Virus record (IMG/VR): IMGVR_UViG_3300042452_000944
Location: 1 to 52,494 of that record
Length of the DNA stretch: 52,494 nucleotides
DNA from: a virus
Strand: one strand, 5' to 3'
The notes under the pieces are model-generated. The model was not told where the DNA came from, did no database searches, and saw only the letters and a program-made list of their open reading frames with translations. Below, piece after piece: positions 30,730 to 39,827 of this stretch. Numbering within the stretch: position 1 is the stretch's first letter; every line of letters begins with the position of its first letter. A program made the translations under genes and the position numbers.

Positions 30730-32058
30730 ATGGAAACAAAAGAGTGTGACACTTGTAAAGAAATTTTGTCCATAGATAAGTTTGAACTTCGTTCTGATCG
30801 CGGAACATATAGAAAGGATTGTAAATCTTGTCGTTACAAAGCAAAACGCGATCGTCGTAAACAAGGAGTTTCTAAAACTGAAGTAACAGTTGATATACAA
30901 AAAGATGACGCAACTGGTATCATAACGGCCAATATAACAACGATTGGATCTCCAGCAGATCCTATTGAGTATCTAAAGTCTAAGGGTATAGATACCGACT
31001 CTTACACAATGACTAATGGGCGTGTAAAGAGTTGGACGACCTCTATGAAACTTAGAGACAAAGGAGGTCAAGACACTCTTACACAAATCGAAAATTTTGG
31101 TGTTACTGCTAACATCGTACCTAAGACAATTAATCCTATTGAATTTGGTCTACAACAAGTAACATGGACTAGACCTGAATCAAAGTATAAATTCGATAGT
31201 AGACCAAAATACGTAGAGAATATATTAGTATTACCTGATATTCATTTTGGATATCGTTCTGTAAATGGAAATCTAGTATCCACCCATGACGAAAAAGCTT
31301 TGGTTCTAGTTCTAAAGTTGGTAGAATTGTTAAATCCACATCTTATTGTAGCGTTAGGTGACACATTAGACTTTCCTGAATTTGGTCGTCATCCCCATGG
31401 AGTAGATCTTAAAGGTCATACTCAAAAATCATTACAGACGGCAGCGACTTTCTTCCACGATATCAGAGAACTTACAGATTGTGAATTTAGAGTTATAGAA
31501 GGAAATCACGATAAAAGAGTTGGCGACTATGTAAGAGAGGCGATAAAAACAGTCGTGGACGTTCCTGGATTTACGTTTACCATCCCTAGCATATCTGACA
31601 TGTTAGACTTTGATGGTAAGAACATAATCTATCACGGTGGATTCACTAAAGAAGGCTTCGACGGTTATACTAGCGGAGCTAACGTATGGAAACATCGTGA
31701 TTGGATTTATACTCATGGCGAAAAATGTGGTAAAGACGCGATCGCCGATACAATGAAAGCTTATTATTCAAATGTTGTCATGGGACATATCCACAGACAA
31801 TCTACGGTCTCACAAATGATTCCTGTACCTACGGATTCTGGTATAAGATACAAGAGAATGTGGGGTGTTTGTCCAGGTATGATTGGTAAACAAGACCCTA
31901 CACTACCTGGTTATGGCGTAGAACGTAATTACCAACAAGGTGTAACTATTATTACCCATTTTTCAAAAGATGACTGGCACACTTTTGATTCTACAGTTAC
32001 ACAAATACCTTTCATTGATGGACACTGTTTTTATAACGGAGATCTTTTAGTAGCATAA
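30730..32058 (+). CDS. Zn-ribbon metallophosphoesterase, 442 aa
   Basis: The N-terminus has a C-x2-C...C-x2-C ribbon (C6, C9, C31, C34) and a basic linker. The calcineurin-like phosphoesterase domain starts near 160 with the complete metal set: DIH (170-172), GD..D (210-214), GNHD (258-261), THG (H329) and GHIH (352-355). Substrate unknown; related phage enzymes include DNA exonuclease and protein phosphatase types. Its place among virion genes is unusual for a replication nuclease. Confidence 0.85.
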   Translation: METKECDTCKEILSIDKFELRSDRGTYRKDCKSCRYKAKRDRRKQGVSKTEVTVDIQKDDATGIITANITTIGSPADPIEYLKSKGIDTDSYTMTNGRVKSWTTSMKLRDKGGQDTLTQIENFGVTANIVPKTINPIEFGLQQVTWTRPESKYKFDSRPKYVENILVLPDIHFGYRSVNGNLVSTHDEKALVLVLKLVELLNPHLIVALGDTLDFPEFGRHPHGVDLKGHTQKSLQTAATFFHDIRELTDCEFRVIEGNHDKRVGDYVREAIKTVVDVPGFTFTIPSISDMLDFDGKNIIYHGGFTKEGFDGYTSGANVWKHRDWIYTHGEKCGKDAIADTMKAYYSNVVMGHIHRQSTVSQMIPVPTDSGIRYKRMWGVCPGMIGKQDPTLPGYGVERNYQQGVTIITHFSKDDWHTFDSTVTQIPFIDGHCFYNGDLLVA

Positions 32059-32082
32059 ACCAAACATCTTATTGTCTTTAGT

Positions 32083-32090
32083 TATAAATA
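32083..32090 (+). promoter_or_regulatory. TATAAATA late-promoter-like box
   Basis: TATAAATA, 52 bases before the endolysin start, with no -35 box. It is identical to the box before the capsid gene (35915-35922) and to the T4-family late -10 consensus. No cognate sigma factor is seen in this window. Confidence 0.4.
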
Positions 32091-32141
32091 AATAAAAGGC
32101 TAAAACGCTAAAATGGTATTTGTAAATAGCGTTGTATAGCC

Positions 32142-32888
32142 ATGGAACTTATCACAACTTCAGATACGTATCTAAAACCTAGTGCCGCAGATAGCAGCAC
32201 TATTGGTAAAGAAGAACTCGCTATTGCCAAACGTGGTAAGACTTTTCCTATTGCAGCATATAGGGAAGAAGGGAGTCACATTGTCTTCACGTTAGATATT
32301 GAAAAGATTGATCCTAAAACTATTCACAAAAGCGGCAAAAACACTTGGTATGTCTGGAAAGGTGCTATAGAAGATCAAAGCGGTTTTAGTATGGACAATA
32401 AACCTATAGATTCTTCTGTAAGTAAGCCTAAGGATCTCGGTGTATCATTTCTTTTACCCGGTAACAGTGTTAGAACTTGGTCAGGACAACCTGTACACGA
32501 TCGCAAGGCACCTAATATTACATGGGGTGAAGTATTACATTTTACACCTTCTGGTAATTATCGTCGTCCTGCTAATGCGTCTGTAGTGGCGAATTTAATA
32601 AGTATTTCTATAAAAGCTCAAAAGATATGCGATCGTTTTGGAAAATCCATTATCATCCGTAGTGGTTACAGAGATCCTGAGACTAATGCCCGTGTTGGAG
32701 GTGCCCCTTTTAGTATGCACGTTCAAGGCAAAGCGTTAGATATAGCCATTCCTGGACGATCGCCTTTAGAACTTTATAGACTTCTTAATGATGAATGGCG
32801 AGGTGGTTTAGCATATAGTAACAGTATGCAGTTTCTACACGTTGATGATAGATCTGGTGATGCCAGATGGATTTATCCTGGCGGTTAA
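32142..32888 (+). CDS. M15-family peptidase, probable endolysin
   Basis: Cell-wall peptidase of the M15 D-Ala-D-Ala carboxypeptidase type. SMHVQGKALDIAI supplies H193 and D200, and FLHVD supplies H233, the three zinc ligands, preceded by the usual IIRSGYRDPETNARVGG. The N-terminal ~78 residues (TSDTYLKPS ... NTWYVWKGAIE) look like an SH3-like wall-binding domain. 248 aa, no signal peptide, so a holin would be needed for export. Confidence 0.85.
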   Translation: MELITTSDTYLKPSAADSSTIGKEELAIAKRGKTFPIAAYREEGSHIVFTLDIEKIDPKTIHKSGKNTWYVWKGAIEDQSGFSMDNKPIDSSVSKPKDLGVSFLLPGNSVRTWSGQPVHDRKAPNITWGEVLHFTPSGNYRRPANASVVANLISISIKAQKICDRFGKSIIIRSGYRDPETNARVGGAPFSMHVQGKALDIAIPGRSPLELYRLLNDEWRGGLAYSNSMQFLHVDDRSGDARWIYPGG

Positions 32889-32975
32889 CGGTATTCTGTA
32901 CTTGTTAATTCGGTTTGTTGCTATTTGTAGATCGCGTCTTAGATCAGATAATCTAACTATGGTTTAGGTAGAGTC

Positions 32976-33287
32976 ATGGATCAGCGAAAGATAAGCATCC
33001 TAAAATCTGTCGTCCAAGCCAGTCATAAACCCGCACATCTACGGGCTATTCACCCTGATGTATTATATGTGGAACCTGCTTATGTGCCTCACACAGGCAA
33101 GTTTCTATATCGTATCATAATGAAAGACGGAGAAACCATATACGGTTATGCCAAGGTGCAAAATCGTGGTGGTCCCTCTTATCTTTCTCTTTACATGGTA
33201 GATGCTTGGGACTGGTTAAGTATGGGCGGTTTATACCTTCTCGCTGATAAATTTGATTCTGATTCTTTAGAAACTGAGAATCGCTAA
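32976..33287 (+). CDS. Hypothetical protein, 103 aa
   Basis: Unknown; beta-rich with a YIY/YGYAKV core. AGGT ribosome site before the ATG. Located directly after the endolysin. Confidence 0.65.
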   Translation: MDQRKISILKSVVQASHKPAHLRAIHPDVLYVEPAYVPHTGKFLYRIIMKDGETIYGYAKVQNRGGPSYLSLYMVDAWDWLSMGGLYLLADKFDSDSLETENR

Positions 33288-33416
33288 ACCGTTGTAGCGT
33301 TCTATATTGGATTAGATGATTGACAATATTTTTGAAAACTACAACACAATTTTCTTGTCTATTAGATCTCCTCCCCATGTTAAAATCGTGTAAACGATCG
33401 CAAGAGGTTCACTAAA

Positions 33417-33542
33417 ATGCACAATAGAGAATTTTTGTTGATGATGTCTAATTATCAGGAGGTTGGCAAACGTCGTGAAAGATTAAGAAAGAGGGCCGAA
33501 CAATATGTGTTTCGACCCGTACACAATCCGATGACGCCTTAA
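33417..33542 (+). CDS. Small basic protein, 41 aa
   Basis: AAGAGG ribosome site 9 bases upstream. Basic helix (EVGKRRERLRKRAEQYVF). Its last 95 bases overlap the minus-strand gene 33448-33660, so only one of the two may be real. Confidence 0.45.
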   Translation: MHNREFLLMMSNYQEVGKRRERLRKRAEQYVFRPVHNPMTP

Positions 33543-33660
33543 AATCAGCGATCGCTATTTGTAGTTCTTCCTCTATAGAACTATCTAGCGATCGCTGATC
33601 TTCTTTAACGACAAATACAACAGCGATCGTGTTTAGATCAATAATCAAAAGTTCTAACAT
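33448..33660 (-). CDS. Hypothetical protein, 70 aa
   Basis: The start at 33660 overlaps the end of 33638-33802 by 23 bases, typical coupling. The core IIDLNTIAVVFVVKEDQRSL then EEELQIAIADFKAS has convincing alternating composition. The 3' part is antisense to the 41-aa plus-strand frame. Confidence 0.5.
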   Translation of the reverse strand: MLELLIIDLNTIAVVFVVKEDQRSLDSSIEEELQIAIADFKASSDCVRVETHIVRPSFLIFHDVCQPPDN

Positions 33661-33802
33661 GGTTTTTGGTAAGTTCCAATTCCAATGCAAGTCTGGATAA
33701 ATGACGTGATACCCAAAAAGATCTATTATCGTTTGGCGATAAATCGCTTAACATATTTTTGTAGGATTGGATCTCTTCTAAGAGAGCTTCGGTTAAGGTC
33801 AT
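33638..33802 (-). CDS. Small helical protein, 54 aa
   Basis: Reads MTLTEALLEEIQSYKNMLSD and continues with LSRLALELELTK. ATG at 33802. It would form a two-gene minus-strand unit with 33448-33660 inside the late region. Confidence 0.5.
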   Translation of the reverse strand: MTLTEALLEEIQSYKNMLSDLSPNDNRSFWVSRHLSRLALELELTKNHVRTFDY

Positions 33803-33852
33803 AAATTATGTACTAGATAGGGTATACTTGAAAAAGTCTATCATAAAACAAG

Positions 33853-34173
33853 ATGCTTAACAAAACAACCGTTAGCGAATTAACTATAGGCGATTGTATA
33901 CAGTTTTTAAACGGACAACTACAAACTCCAGATCCGAGTATGTCTATATTTTGTCCATTGCAGGCCGAGATATTAGAAATAGATAGATGTTGGAATAGCG
34001 ATCAAAAGAAATACTTTTATCGTTTTCGTAGTGTCGCCGCTAATAATAGTTGGTCAATCTGGTTCAATGAAGATTATCGCTTTACTGTAGTCAATAAAAA
34101 GACATCATCGAATATATATACAGCCCCGTGGGCGTTTGAAAGTGAAAAGGTGGGGAATATTTCTATAGATTAA
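33853..34173 (+). CDS. Hypothetical protein, 106 aa
   Basis: Unknown; beta-rich with an SH3-like opening (VSELTIGDCIQFLNG). Immediately upstream of the protease-like gene. Confidence 0.6.
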   Translation: MLNKTTVSELTIGDCIQFLNGQLQTPDPSMSIFCPLQAEILEIDRCWNSDQKKYFYRFRSVAANNSWSIWFNEDYRFTVVNKKTSSNIYTAPWAFESEKVGNISID

Positions 34174-34247
34174 GGCAAATGGCTATCTATATACCTTAAG
34201 TGTGTAGGAATTTACTATTGTGAAAAATAGTGTAATTCTGTAGGATC

Positions 34248-35144
34248 ATGACGACTGAATCTTCTTCTACTATTAGTAACGAAGAATTGATGGCCACTAT
34301 CAATTCTGTTCAAAAATCTATCGAAGATCTTTTAGAACTACAACGTAGCACCGTGGTTACTATAGAAGTGGAAGAAGAAGAAACCGATAATGATGAAGAC
34401 GATGAAGAATACGAAAACGGTATTCGTAATCAAATTGGTTTTCCCAATAAATATGAATTAGATCTTATTTCAAAACTTACGGGTAATGTATATACGTCTA
34501 CTGATTGGACAATGGTTCCTTTCATGGCCAGTAACAATCTAGTGGACTATGGTCTTCGTCGGTGGCATCCTAGCTCAATGTTACAGCTAGCATCTACAGC
34601 CGTAGGAAGACCTCTTCTAGTAGATCATGACATGGCTAATAGTTACGCTGCCAAAGGCTTTATTGTTGATGCTAAAGTCGTCAGAGAACGTACAGTAGAA
34701 GATCGCATCATCGATGGTGGTGGTCATAGAGGATATAATCAAGAAATAATTCAAAATGAAGGCTACATTTGGTTATTCTTAAACGTAGCTATCCCTACGG
34801 GTTCTGACACAGCTAAAACTTTGAATGATCGCATTCACAATGATTGTTCCACAGGTAGTAAGCTAGACAAACCTATTTTTATTTGTCCTGACTGTAGTGC
34901 TAAATACAATAGGGATGTGTCATTCTACGAGAATACTAAAGATTCTAAAGGTAAGACAATCTACACGTGCGATCATTTGATACCTTCACCTTGGATGTTG
35001 GATATGTGTAATGCTGAAGGTATAGATGTAACGGCATTTAACTTTAGTAGATATTGCACGTTAGGTGGAGAAAGACACGAATTGTTAGAACACTCTATTT
35101 GTAATAGAGGCGCACTACCCGCCGCAAGCTGTTTAAGATCCTAA
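34248..35144 (+). CDS. Putative prohead maturation protease with zinc insert
   Basis: 298 aa. An acidic coiled-coil N-terminus (residues 1-60), then GRPLLVDHDMANSYAAKGFI (120-139), which looks like the strand-His-Asp-turn of head maturation proteases, NQEIIQNEGYIWLFLNVAIP (164-183), a CSTGS stretch with a candidate Ser (201 or 204), and a zinc knuckle CPDC (213-216)...CDHL (241-244). It precedes the capsid gene, as expected. A paralogous but altered copy forms the end of 27558-28826. Catalytic assignment (H127 and Ser) is inference. Confidence 0.6.
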   Translation: MTTESSSTISNEELMATINSVQKSIEDLLELQRSTVVTIEVEEEETDNDEDDEEYENGIRNQIGFPNKYELDLISKLTGNVYTSTDWTMVPFMASNNLVDYGLRRWHPSSMLQLASTAVGRPLLVDHDMANSYAAKGFIVDAKVVRERTVEDRIIDGGGHRGYNQEIIQNEGYIWLFLNVAIPTGSDTAKTLNDRIHNDCSTGSKLDKPIFICPDCSAKYNRDVSFYENTKDSKGKTIYTCDHLIPSPWMLDMCNAEGIDVTAFNFSRYCTLGGERHELLEHSICNRGALPAASCLRS

Positions 35145-35830
35145 CAGTACTCGTTTCTCAGGCGTTGAATATCTTGCGTAGTTATAACATCTTCGGATAA
35201 TAAAATCTCTCCTAGATCCAAATAGTTCATATTCCATATATTAGAGATTTCCATGAGTTCTTCTAACTTTATAGGAGTCTCTCCACTCTCACGATGTTGA
35301 ACGAAAGAAGGGTTATAACCAAGGTTCATAGCGAACACCCATTGTGAACTCATACCTTGCTTTATTCGTGTTGCCATTAACCAACGCCCTTGTCTAGTTA
35401 ATGTTTCTTTTATAGTAACTTCATTAAGAGGAAATGGAGTTAATTCATGTACGGTTCTTTTACCCTCTTCCATATCATATTTGAAGTCATCTTTACTATC
35501 GTTTATGTGCATCTTATAAGTGGTCAGGAAATATTCAAAATCTTTAACAGAAGTCAATTCTTCTTTTTTTTCTGTTATAACTTTTAAAACATTTCTAGGT
35601 GTTATATTAAACGCCTTACTAAAGGCGTATACATCTACTAATCTAATCGAAGCATAACCACATTCTCTATCTCGTACTTGATGTTTTTCCCATTCAAGAG
35701 CGTTAGCTAAATCTTCCTGTTTGAATATACCATATTGATATCTTAATGCTTTTAAGCCCATACCGTATATTCTATTGCTTTTACTCCGAGATTTTGGTGA
35801 AGATTTACTTTTTGAAATCACGACGAACAT
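35141..35830 (-). CDS. Tandem HTH (XRE-like) regulator, 229 aa
   Basis: Two helix-turn-helix units: N-terminal (LKALRYQYGIFKQEDLANAL ... VDVYAFSKAFNI, about 26-76) and C-terminal (WLMATRIKQGMSSQWVFAMN ... LEELMEISNIWN, about 149-200), joined by an acidic linker. Transcribed against the surrounding virion genes and divergent from the capsid gene, so its promoter faces the capsid promoter. It overlaps the protease stop by 4 bases. Likely controls late transcription or itself. Confidence 0.72.
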   Translation of the reverse strand: MFVVISKSKSSPKSRSKSNRIYGMGLKALRYQYGIFKQEDLANALEWEKHQVRDRECGYASIRLVDVYAFSKAFNITPRNVLKVITEKKEELTSVKDFEYFLTTYKMHINDSKDDFKYDMEEGKRTVHELTPFPLNEVTIKETLTRQGRWLMATRIKQGMSSQWVFAMNLGYNPSFVQHRESGETPIKLEELMEISNIWNMNYLDLGEILLSEDVITTQDIQRLRNEYC

Positions 35831-35914
35831 CTATTAGGAACAACTATTCATAGTACAACAAGATAGCTAATACAGTATATCTTAATCGCTATCATGCGAA
35901 TATATTTCTTTTTG

Positions 35915-35922
35915 TATAAATA
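35915..35922 (+). promoter_or_regulatory. TATAAATA late-promoter-like box before capsid
   Basis: TATAAATA, 42 bases before the capsid ATG, without a -35 box; identical to the box at 32083. Confidence 0.45.
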
Positions 35923-35964
35923 AGCTAGTTTGTGACCCCTTTTATGGAGATGGAGGTGAGCCGC

Positions 35965-37806
35965 ATGGGCAAAAACTCCTTACGTGAAATTATCAAGCTG
36001 GGTAACCTCAGCGAAGAAGAACAGATGAAACTATCTATCAACCTTCAAAAATCTGGAGTTCAAGCTCATAATAACGGCTTTGCGAAGGCCCTGGGCCTTT
36101 CCTCCAGCATGGTTGTCAACGATTCTGTTGATGAACGAGAAGTTGAAGAAGTTAGCGATCAAGACGAAGAAACAGTCGAAAAAGCTGTTGAACCTGAACT
36201 AGAAATTGAGCAGGAAACAGCCGTTGTAGAAAAATCTGAACCCGCTATCACGGCTGAAATTCTACAACAGTTTGTCAGAACAGCCGTCGAAAATGCGATC
36301 GCTCCTTTGCAGGAAGAGCTAGAGAAAGCTAAGGTTCAAAATCGAACACTGGCTGATGAATTGAATAAGGCTAAGGAATCTGACAAGGTTCTCGAAGGTC
36401 TATCTAGGTTGATTGGTCGTCCAGAAGGTGCGAAAGAAATCTCTATGCCTAACGTTAATATTCGTACATCTCCTAACGGCGATCGTTTGGATGGACGACT
36501 AGCCGAATTTATGTCTATCCGTGACAGCCTGGGTGTCACCTATAGGACTACCAGTGGCGGTTCTTTGATGCCTGTGTACCCCACCCACGAAATCGATCAG
36601 TGGATGGCAGAACAACGGTACAATGATAGCAGCTACAAGTCTCTTCTCAAAGAGATGACTGATCTGGGTAAGAAACATGGTTTATTCCGTGGTTCTAAGA
36701 TGATCACTGAATCTGAGCGGAGAGCTGCTACCACTTCCTCTGATGTTCCTGGTGGTTTTCTGGAAGTTCTATCTTCCATCATGCGGGTTAGCTCCCGTCC
36801 CGGACTGGTGTTCTGGCAATTCCCTCAAACTGTTCACCGGTACGATCGCGGTAACGGCGAAGTTATTGACATCCCTCGGGCTGCTTATCCTGAGGTAGCG
36901 ACCAATTCGCAACAGCGTTTGCTCTCTGGATCTAATACCTACGTTCCCATTGATTCTAGTAATCAACGGGTTCGTACTGGCCTTGTTAAGATGATTCTTA
37001 ATGAATACGGTCGTGGTCGTTCGGAAGCACCTCCTATCTCTATCCCTCGGTTCGTAGAAGAGTACGCCATGTTGCCTCTGATGAGGATCTTGGAAAGAGA
37101 TCTTTTCTACGACTATTACAACTGGGAAGATCTGGTTATCCGTGAACAGTGGAGACCTACCACTAAGAACTACTATAACAATGGCGATAACATTGTTACA
37201 GCAGCGGCTTCTGTGACTGTGGGTGGTACTATGACACGGCAGTTTCTCAATCAGGTATACACAAGGCTATCGAACGATCGCGTTGTGCCTCTACCTGATG
37301 GTAACTACGGTCTTGTTACCAATCCTACCGCTATGTCTCAACTGAAGAGTTCTCTAGTCAACCAATACTTTGAAGCTCCTAGTGTTGAACAGATCCGGGA
37401 AATGACCAACATGATGCTTGGTGATTACCCTGCTGGTGAAAACATCAAGGTTGAAGGTTATCAAGGGTTGTTTGAGGGCTTCCACATTTGGCAAACTAAC
37501 GCCTTTGCTAATGCTACTGGGGCAGAAGGTGTAGCTACTGAAACCAATGGTGATAGCACCTCTTCTGTGGTTCGTACTTCTTACGCCTTTGGTGGTATGG
37601 CTTCTGGTCGTGGTATCGGCGGCTCTGGTGTTCAGATTCTCTTTGATGAGAAGACTGACTTTGGTCGGATGGATCGCGCCATTTGGCAATCCTACGAAGC
37701 CCACGGACCACTAGACGTTGACGCTACTGGTTACAATGATACATCTGACATTCCTCAGGAAACACGGGTGTTCAAGGTCAACACGTTTGATGTAGCACTT
37801 ACCTGA
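35965..37806 (+). CDS. Major capsid protein with N-terminal scaffold domain
   Basis: 613 aa from the ATG at 35965, which has a perfect Shine-Dalgarno (GGAGGTGA); the longer GTG start is rejected. The N-terminal ~150 residues are acidic and coiled-coil (LQEELEKAKVQNRTLADELN), as in HK97-type delta/scaffold regions removed on maturation. The remainder (VIDIPRAAYPEV ... VEGYQGLFEGFHIWQTNAFA ... AYAFGGMASGR) has capsid-fold character. Base composition and codon use differ from neighbours (less AT-rich, preferred CGG/CCT), consistent with very high expression. Confidence 0.82.
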   Translation: MGKNSLREIIKLGNLSEEEQMKLSINLQKSGVQAHNNGFAKALGLSSSMVVNDSVDEREVEEVSDQDEETVEKAVEPELEIEQETAVVEKSEPAITAEILQQFVRTAVENAIAPLQEELEKAKVQNRTLADELNKAKESDKVLEGLSRLIGRPEGAKEISMPNVNIRTSPNGDRLDGRLAEFMSIRDSLGVTYRTTSGGSLMPVYPTHEIDQWMAEQRYNDSSYKSLLKEMTDLGKKHGLFRGSKMITESERRAATTSSDVPGGFLEVLSSIMRVSSRPGLVFWQFPQTVHRYDRGNGEVIDIPRAAYPEVATNSQQRLLSGSNTYVPIDSSNQRVRTGLVKMILNEYGRGRSEAPPISIPRFVEEYAMLPLMRILERDLFYDYYNWEDLVIREQWRPTTKNYYNNGDNIVTAAASVTVGGTMTRQFLNQVYTRLSNDRVVPLPDGNYGLVTNPTAMSQLKSSLVNQYFEAPSVEQIREMTNMMLGDYPAGENIKVEGYQGLFEGFHIWQTNAFANATGAEGVATETNGDSTSSVVRTSYAFGGMASGRGIGGSGVQILFDEKTDFGRMDRAIWQSYEAHGPLDVDATGYNDTSDIPQETRVFKVNTFDVALT

Positions 37807-37818
37807 TTGGTGAACTAA

Positions 37819-38190
37819 ATGACTCAGCAGCTTTCTAAAGACGATTACAAAGCTTGGTTAAGTACACAAGGATGGCGAATTATCCAATCTGAAGCAGAAA
37901 CTGTCAATTTTGATAAGGCTGACGACCAGAAATGGATTGAAGTCATCGATGAGATTGTGGAACTGAAATATCCTCCCCAAGTGGAAGATATTCAGGTTGA
38001 ACAATCGGTACAAACTGAAGCGATCGCTATTGTTTCTGAAGAAGCTGCTGAAGTCAACTTCGATTACATTAAGGTGGATGGGATAAGAATTTGTCCCGTT
38101 TGTAACTATCCTATGCGTACAGCTTTGGAAAGTTCAGATCCCATCTGTCCTACATCTGTTCCTAATTGTCCTCGTCTCGGAGTTTCCTAA
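37819..38190 (+). CDS. Small zinc-motif head-cluster protein, 123 aa
   Basis: Acidic N-terminus and a C-terminal CPVC...CPTSVPNCP cluster (about 96-119), which could bind zinc. Overlaps the next gene by one base (TAATG). Perhaps a minor head protein; function unknown. Confidence 0.65.
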   Translation: MTQQLSKDDYKAWLSTQGWRIIQSEAETVNFDKADDQKWIEVIDEIVELKYPPQVEDIQVEQSVQTEAIAIVSEEAAEVNFDYIKVDGIRICPVCNYPMRTALESSDPICPTSVPNCPRLGVS

Positions 38191-38672
38191 TGCCTAAAAG
38201 ATCATACGTTCATAATCGTGTTGTACGCGACAATCTTAGTGGTAAGGCTGTAGATTTCTACGATTTCGCCGTCCATGGTGGTGCTCAAGCAACTATCACA
38301 CTGCCTCTAGAACTTGAATCCCAGTCTATCATCACTAGCGGTTTCGTGTATGTGGACACCCCTTGTGTGGGTTCTGGGGCCTCTATTGCTGTTGGCCTTA
38401 ACACCAACACTGATCTTCTTGCTGCAACTGGTGTAGCCTCCTTTACTGATAACGCTGTACTGAACTTGATTCCTTCTACTACTGCTAATATCAGTGGTGA
38501 TGGTCATAACTCAGGTGTTGCTAACAACCGTCCTTTGGTACTTACCGCTGATCGCCACTTGAAAGTGACCATCAGTGGAGCAGCTCTTACCGCTGGTAAA
38601 CTAGCGATCGTTCTGTTCTATGTCGGTCCCTTTGATGGCGTAAGACCTGTAACCTACAGCATGGAAGGTTAA
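38190..38672 (+). CDS. Head decoration-like protein, 161 aa
   Basis: All-beta, Gly/Ala/Thr-rich (AVGLNTNTDLLAATGVASFT ... LTADRHLKVTISGAALTAGK), the composition of capsid cementing or decoration proteins, directly after the capsid gene. The ATG at 38190 overlaps the previous stop (TAATG). Confidence 0.6.
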   Translation: MPKRSYVHNRVVRDNLSGKAVDFYDFAVHGGAQATITLPLELESQSIITSGFVYVDTPCVGSGASIAVGLNTNTDLLAATGVASFTDNAVLNLIPSTTANISGDGHNSGVANNRPLVLTADRHLKVTISGAALTAGKLAIVLFYVGPFDGVRPVTYSMEG

Positions 38673-38675
38673 CAG

Positions 38676-39416
38676 TTGGCAATATTAACGCCTACTGACC
38701 TTGTTAAATTAGCGCCTGAGTTGGAATTAGACTCAGGCGCTATTAACAGTGCCATATTGACAGCGCAAATGATCGCTGAATCACCTATGGGTGCTAATCG
38801 TCCTTTAGAAGAGCAACGATTTGTTGAAACACCTATATTAAACGGCAAAGGTATTATTAAACTATCTAGATTGCCTATTAATAATACTGTTCAAAAGGCT
38901 CCTGTTGTATCCATTCGCGGTAGACGCTTATTAGCCTCTTTTGGATTACCTCTATCTGACAATCAATGGATAACACTTAATCCTTCTACTGATTATGAAT
39001 TTGATTATCAACTAGGAGAAGTAAGAATTTTAAGTGCTAATCTTGCGGGTCTTACTACTGAGTCTTGGGGATTAGGTAGTGCAGCTAGGGCTCGATATAG
39101 TGGTAGACCATTTAGACGCCCTACACAAGCTCACGAAAAGTCTGAAATGAAGGTCGAATACACTACAGGGTTTGATTTCAAAGCTGTTCCCATAGATCCA
39201 AGGGCGCAAGAGATAAAGATCGCTCTTATATCCATACTTAAACTACAAAGAAGTCCCATGGCTTCTGGTATGAAACAATATACACTTAACAATTTTTATT
39301 CCGTTCTTTATGGTAGTGAAGCTACCAACGTAAATACCAGTAGTACTGATAGTACGTTACTACAAGACGTTTTGATGGTACTAAAACGTTATCGTCCTAG
39401 GGAGTTTGTGTCATGA
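38676..39416 (+). CDS. Head-tail connector (adaptor) protein, 246 aa
   Basis: TTG start after GGAAGG. The opening LTPTDLVKLAPELELDSGAI followed by NSAILTAQMIAES fits connector proteins of the gp6/gp15 type, as does its slot between head and neck genes. Assignment mainly by order. Confidence 0.55.
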   Translation: MAILTPTDLVKLAPELELDSGAINSAILTAQMIAESPMGANRPLEEQRFVETPILNGKGIIKLSRLPINNTVQKAPVVSIRGRRLLASFGLPLSDNQWITLNPSTDYEFDYQLGEVRILSANLAGLTTESWGLGSAARARYSGRPFRRPTQAHEKSEMKVEYTTGFDFKAVPIDPRAQEIKIALISILKLQRSPMASGMKQYTLNNFYSVLYGSEATNVNTSSTDSTLLQDVLMVLKRYRPREFVS

Positions 39417-39826
39417 CTATACTTCCTATTACACCTCCAGTAATTCCTCTCGTTCCTAACGCAACGTTATTCTTTCAAGTGCCTACAGGTCAACATCAAA
39501 TTGATCCTGTGACGCTTAATGAAGTACAGATCTTTGAAGAGATTCAGCTTAAAGCCGCGATCGTTGAATTAGGTTATGAAACCTTCCAGAATGAGAGTCC
39601 CGGTCTAGACAATATGGAACGTAGAGTTAGAGGATATATCCTTGTTAAATCTCTACCTGAGGGTCTTAGAAGCAGCGATCGCGTCAAAGTTATAGTGAGT
39701 AGTAGTGGTAGGCCCGAGGAAGGTACATTGTTTTTCACTGAAAGACTAACGGCGATGTTTTATAACATTGTACCTTCTGTTGGTATTCCCTTCGAGGCTT
39801 ATTTTCAGACTACAGGAGGAGGTTAA
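39413..39826 (+). CDS. Head closure (stopper)-like protein, 137 aa
   Basis: Beta-rich protein overlapping the connector by 4 bases. The pattern RRVRGYILVKSLPEGLRSSDRVKVIV...FFTERL matches stopper/head-completion proteins. Second in the connector-stopper-neck-terminator series. Confidence 0.55.
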   Translation: MTILPITPPVIPLVPNATLFFQVPTGQHQIDPVTLNEVQIFEEIQLKAAIVELGYETFQNESPGLDNMERRVRGYILVKSLPEGLRSSDRVKVIVSSSGRPEEGTLFFTERLTAMFYNIVPSVGIPFEAYFQTTGGG

Positions 39827-39827
39827 C

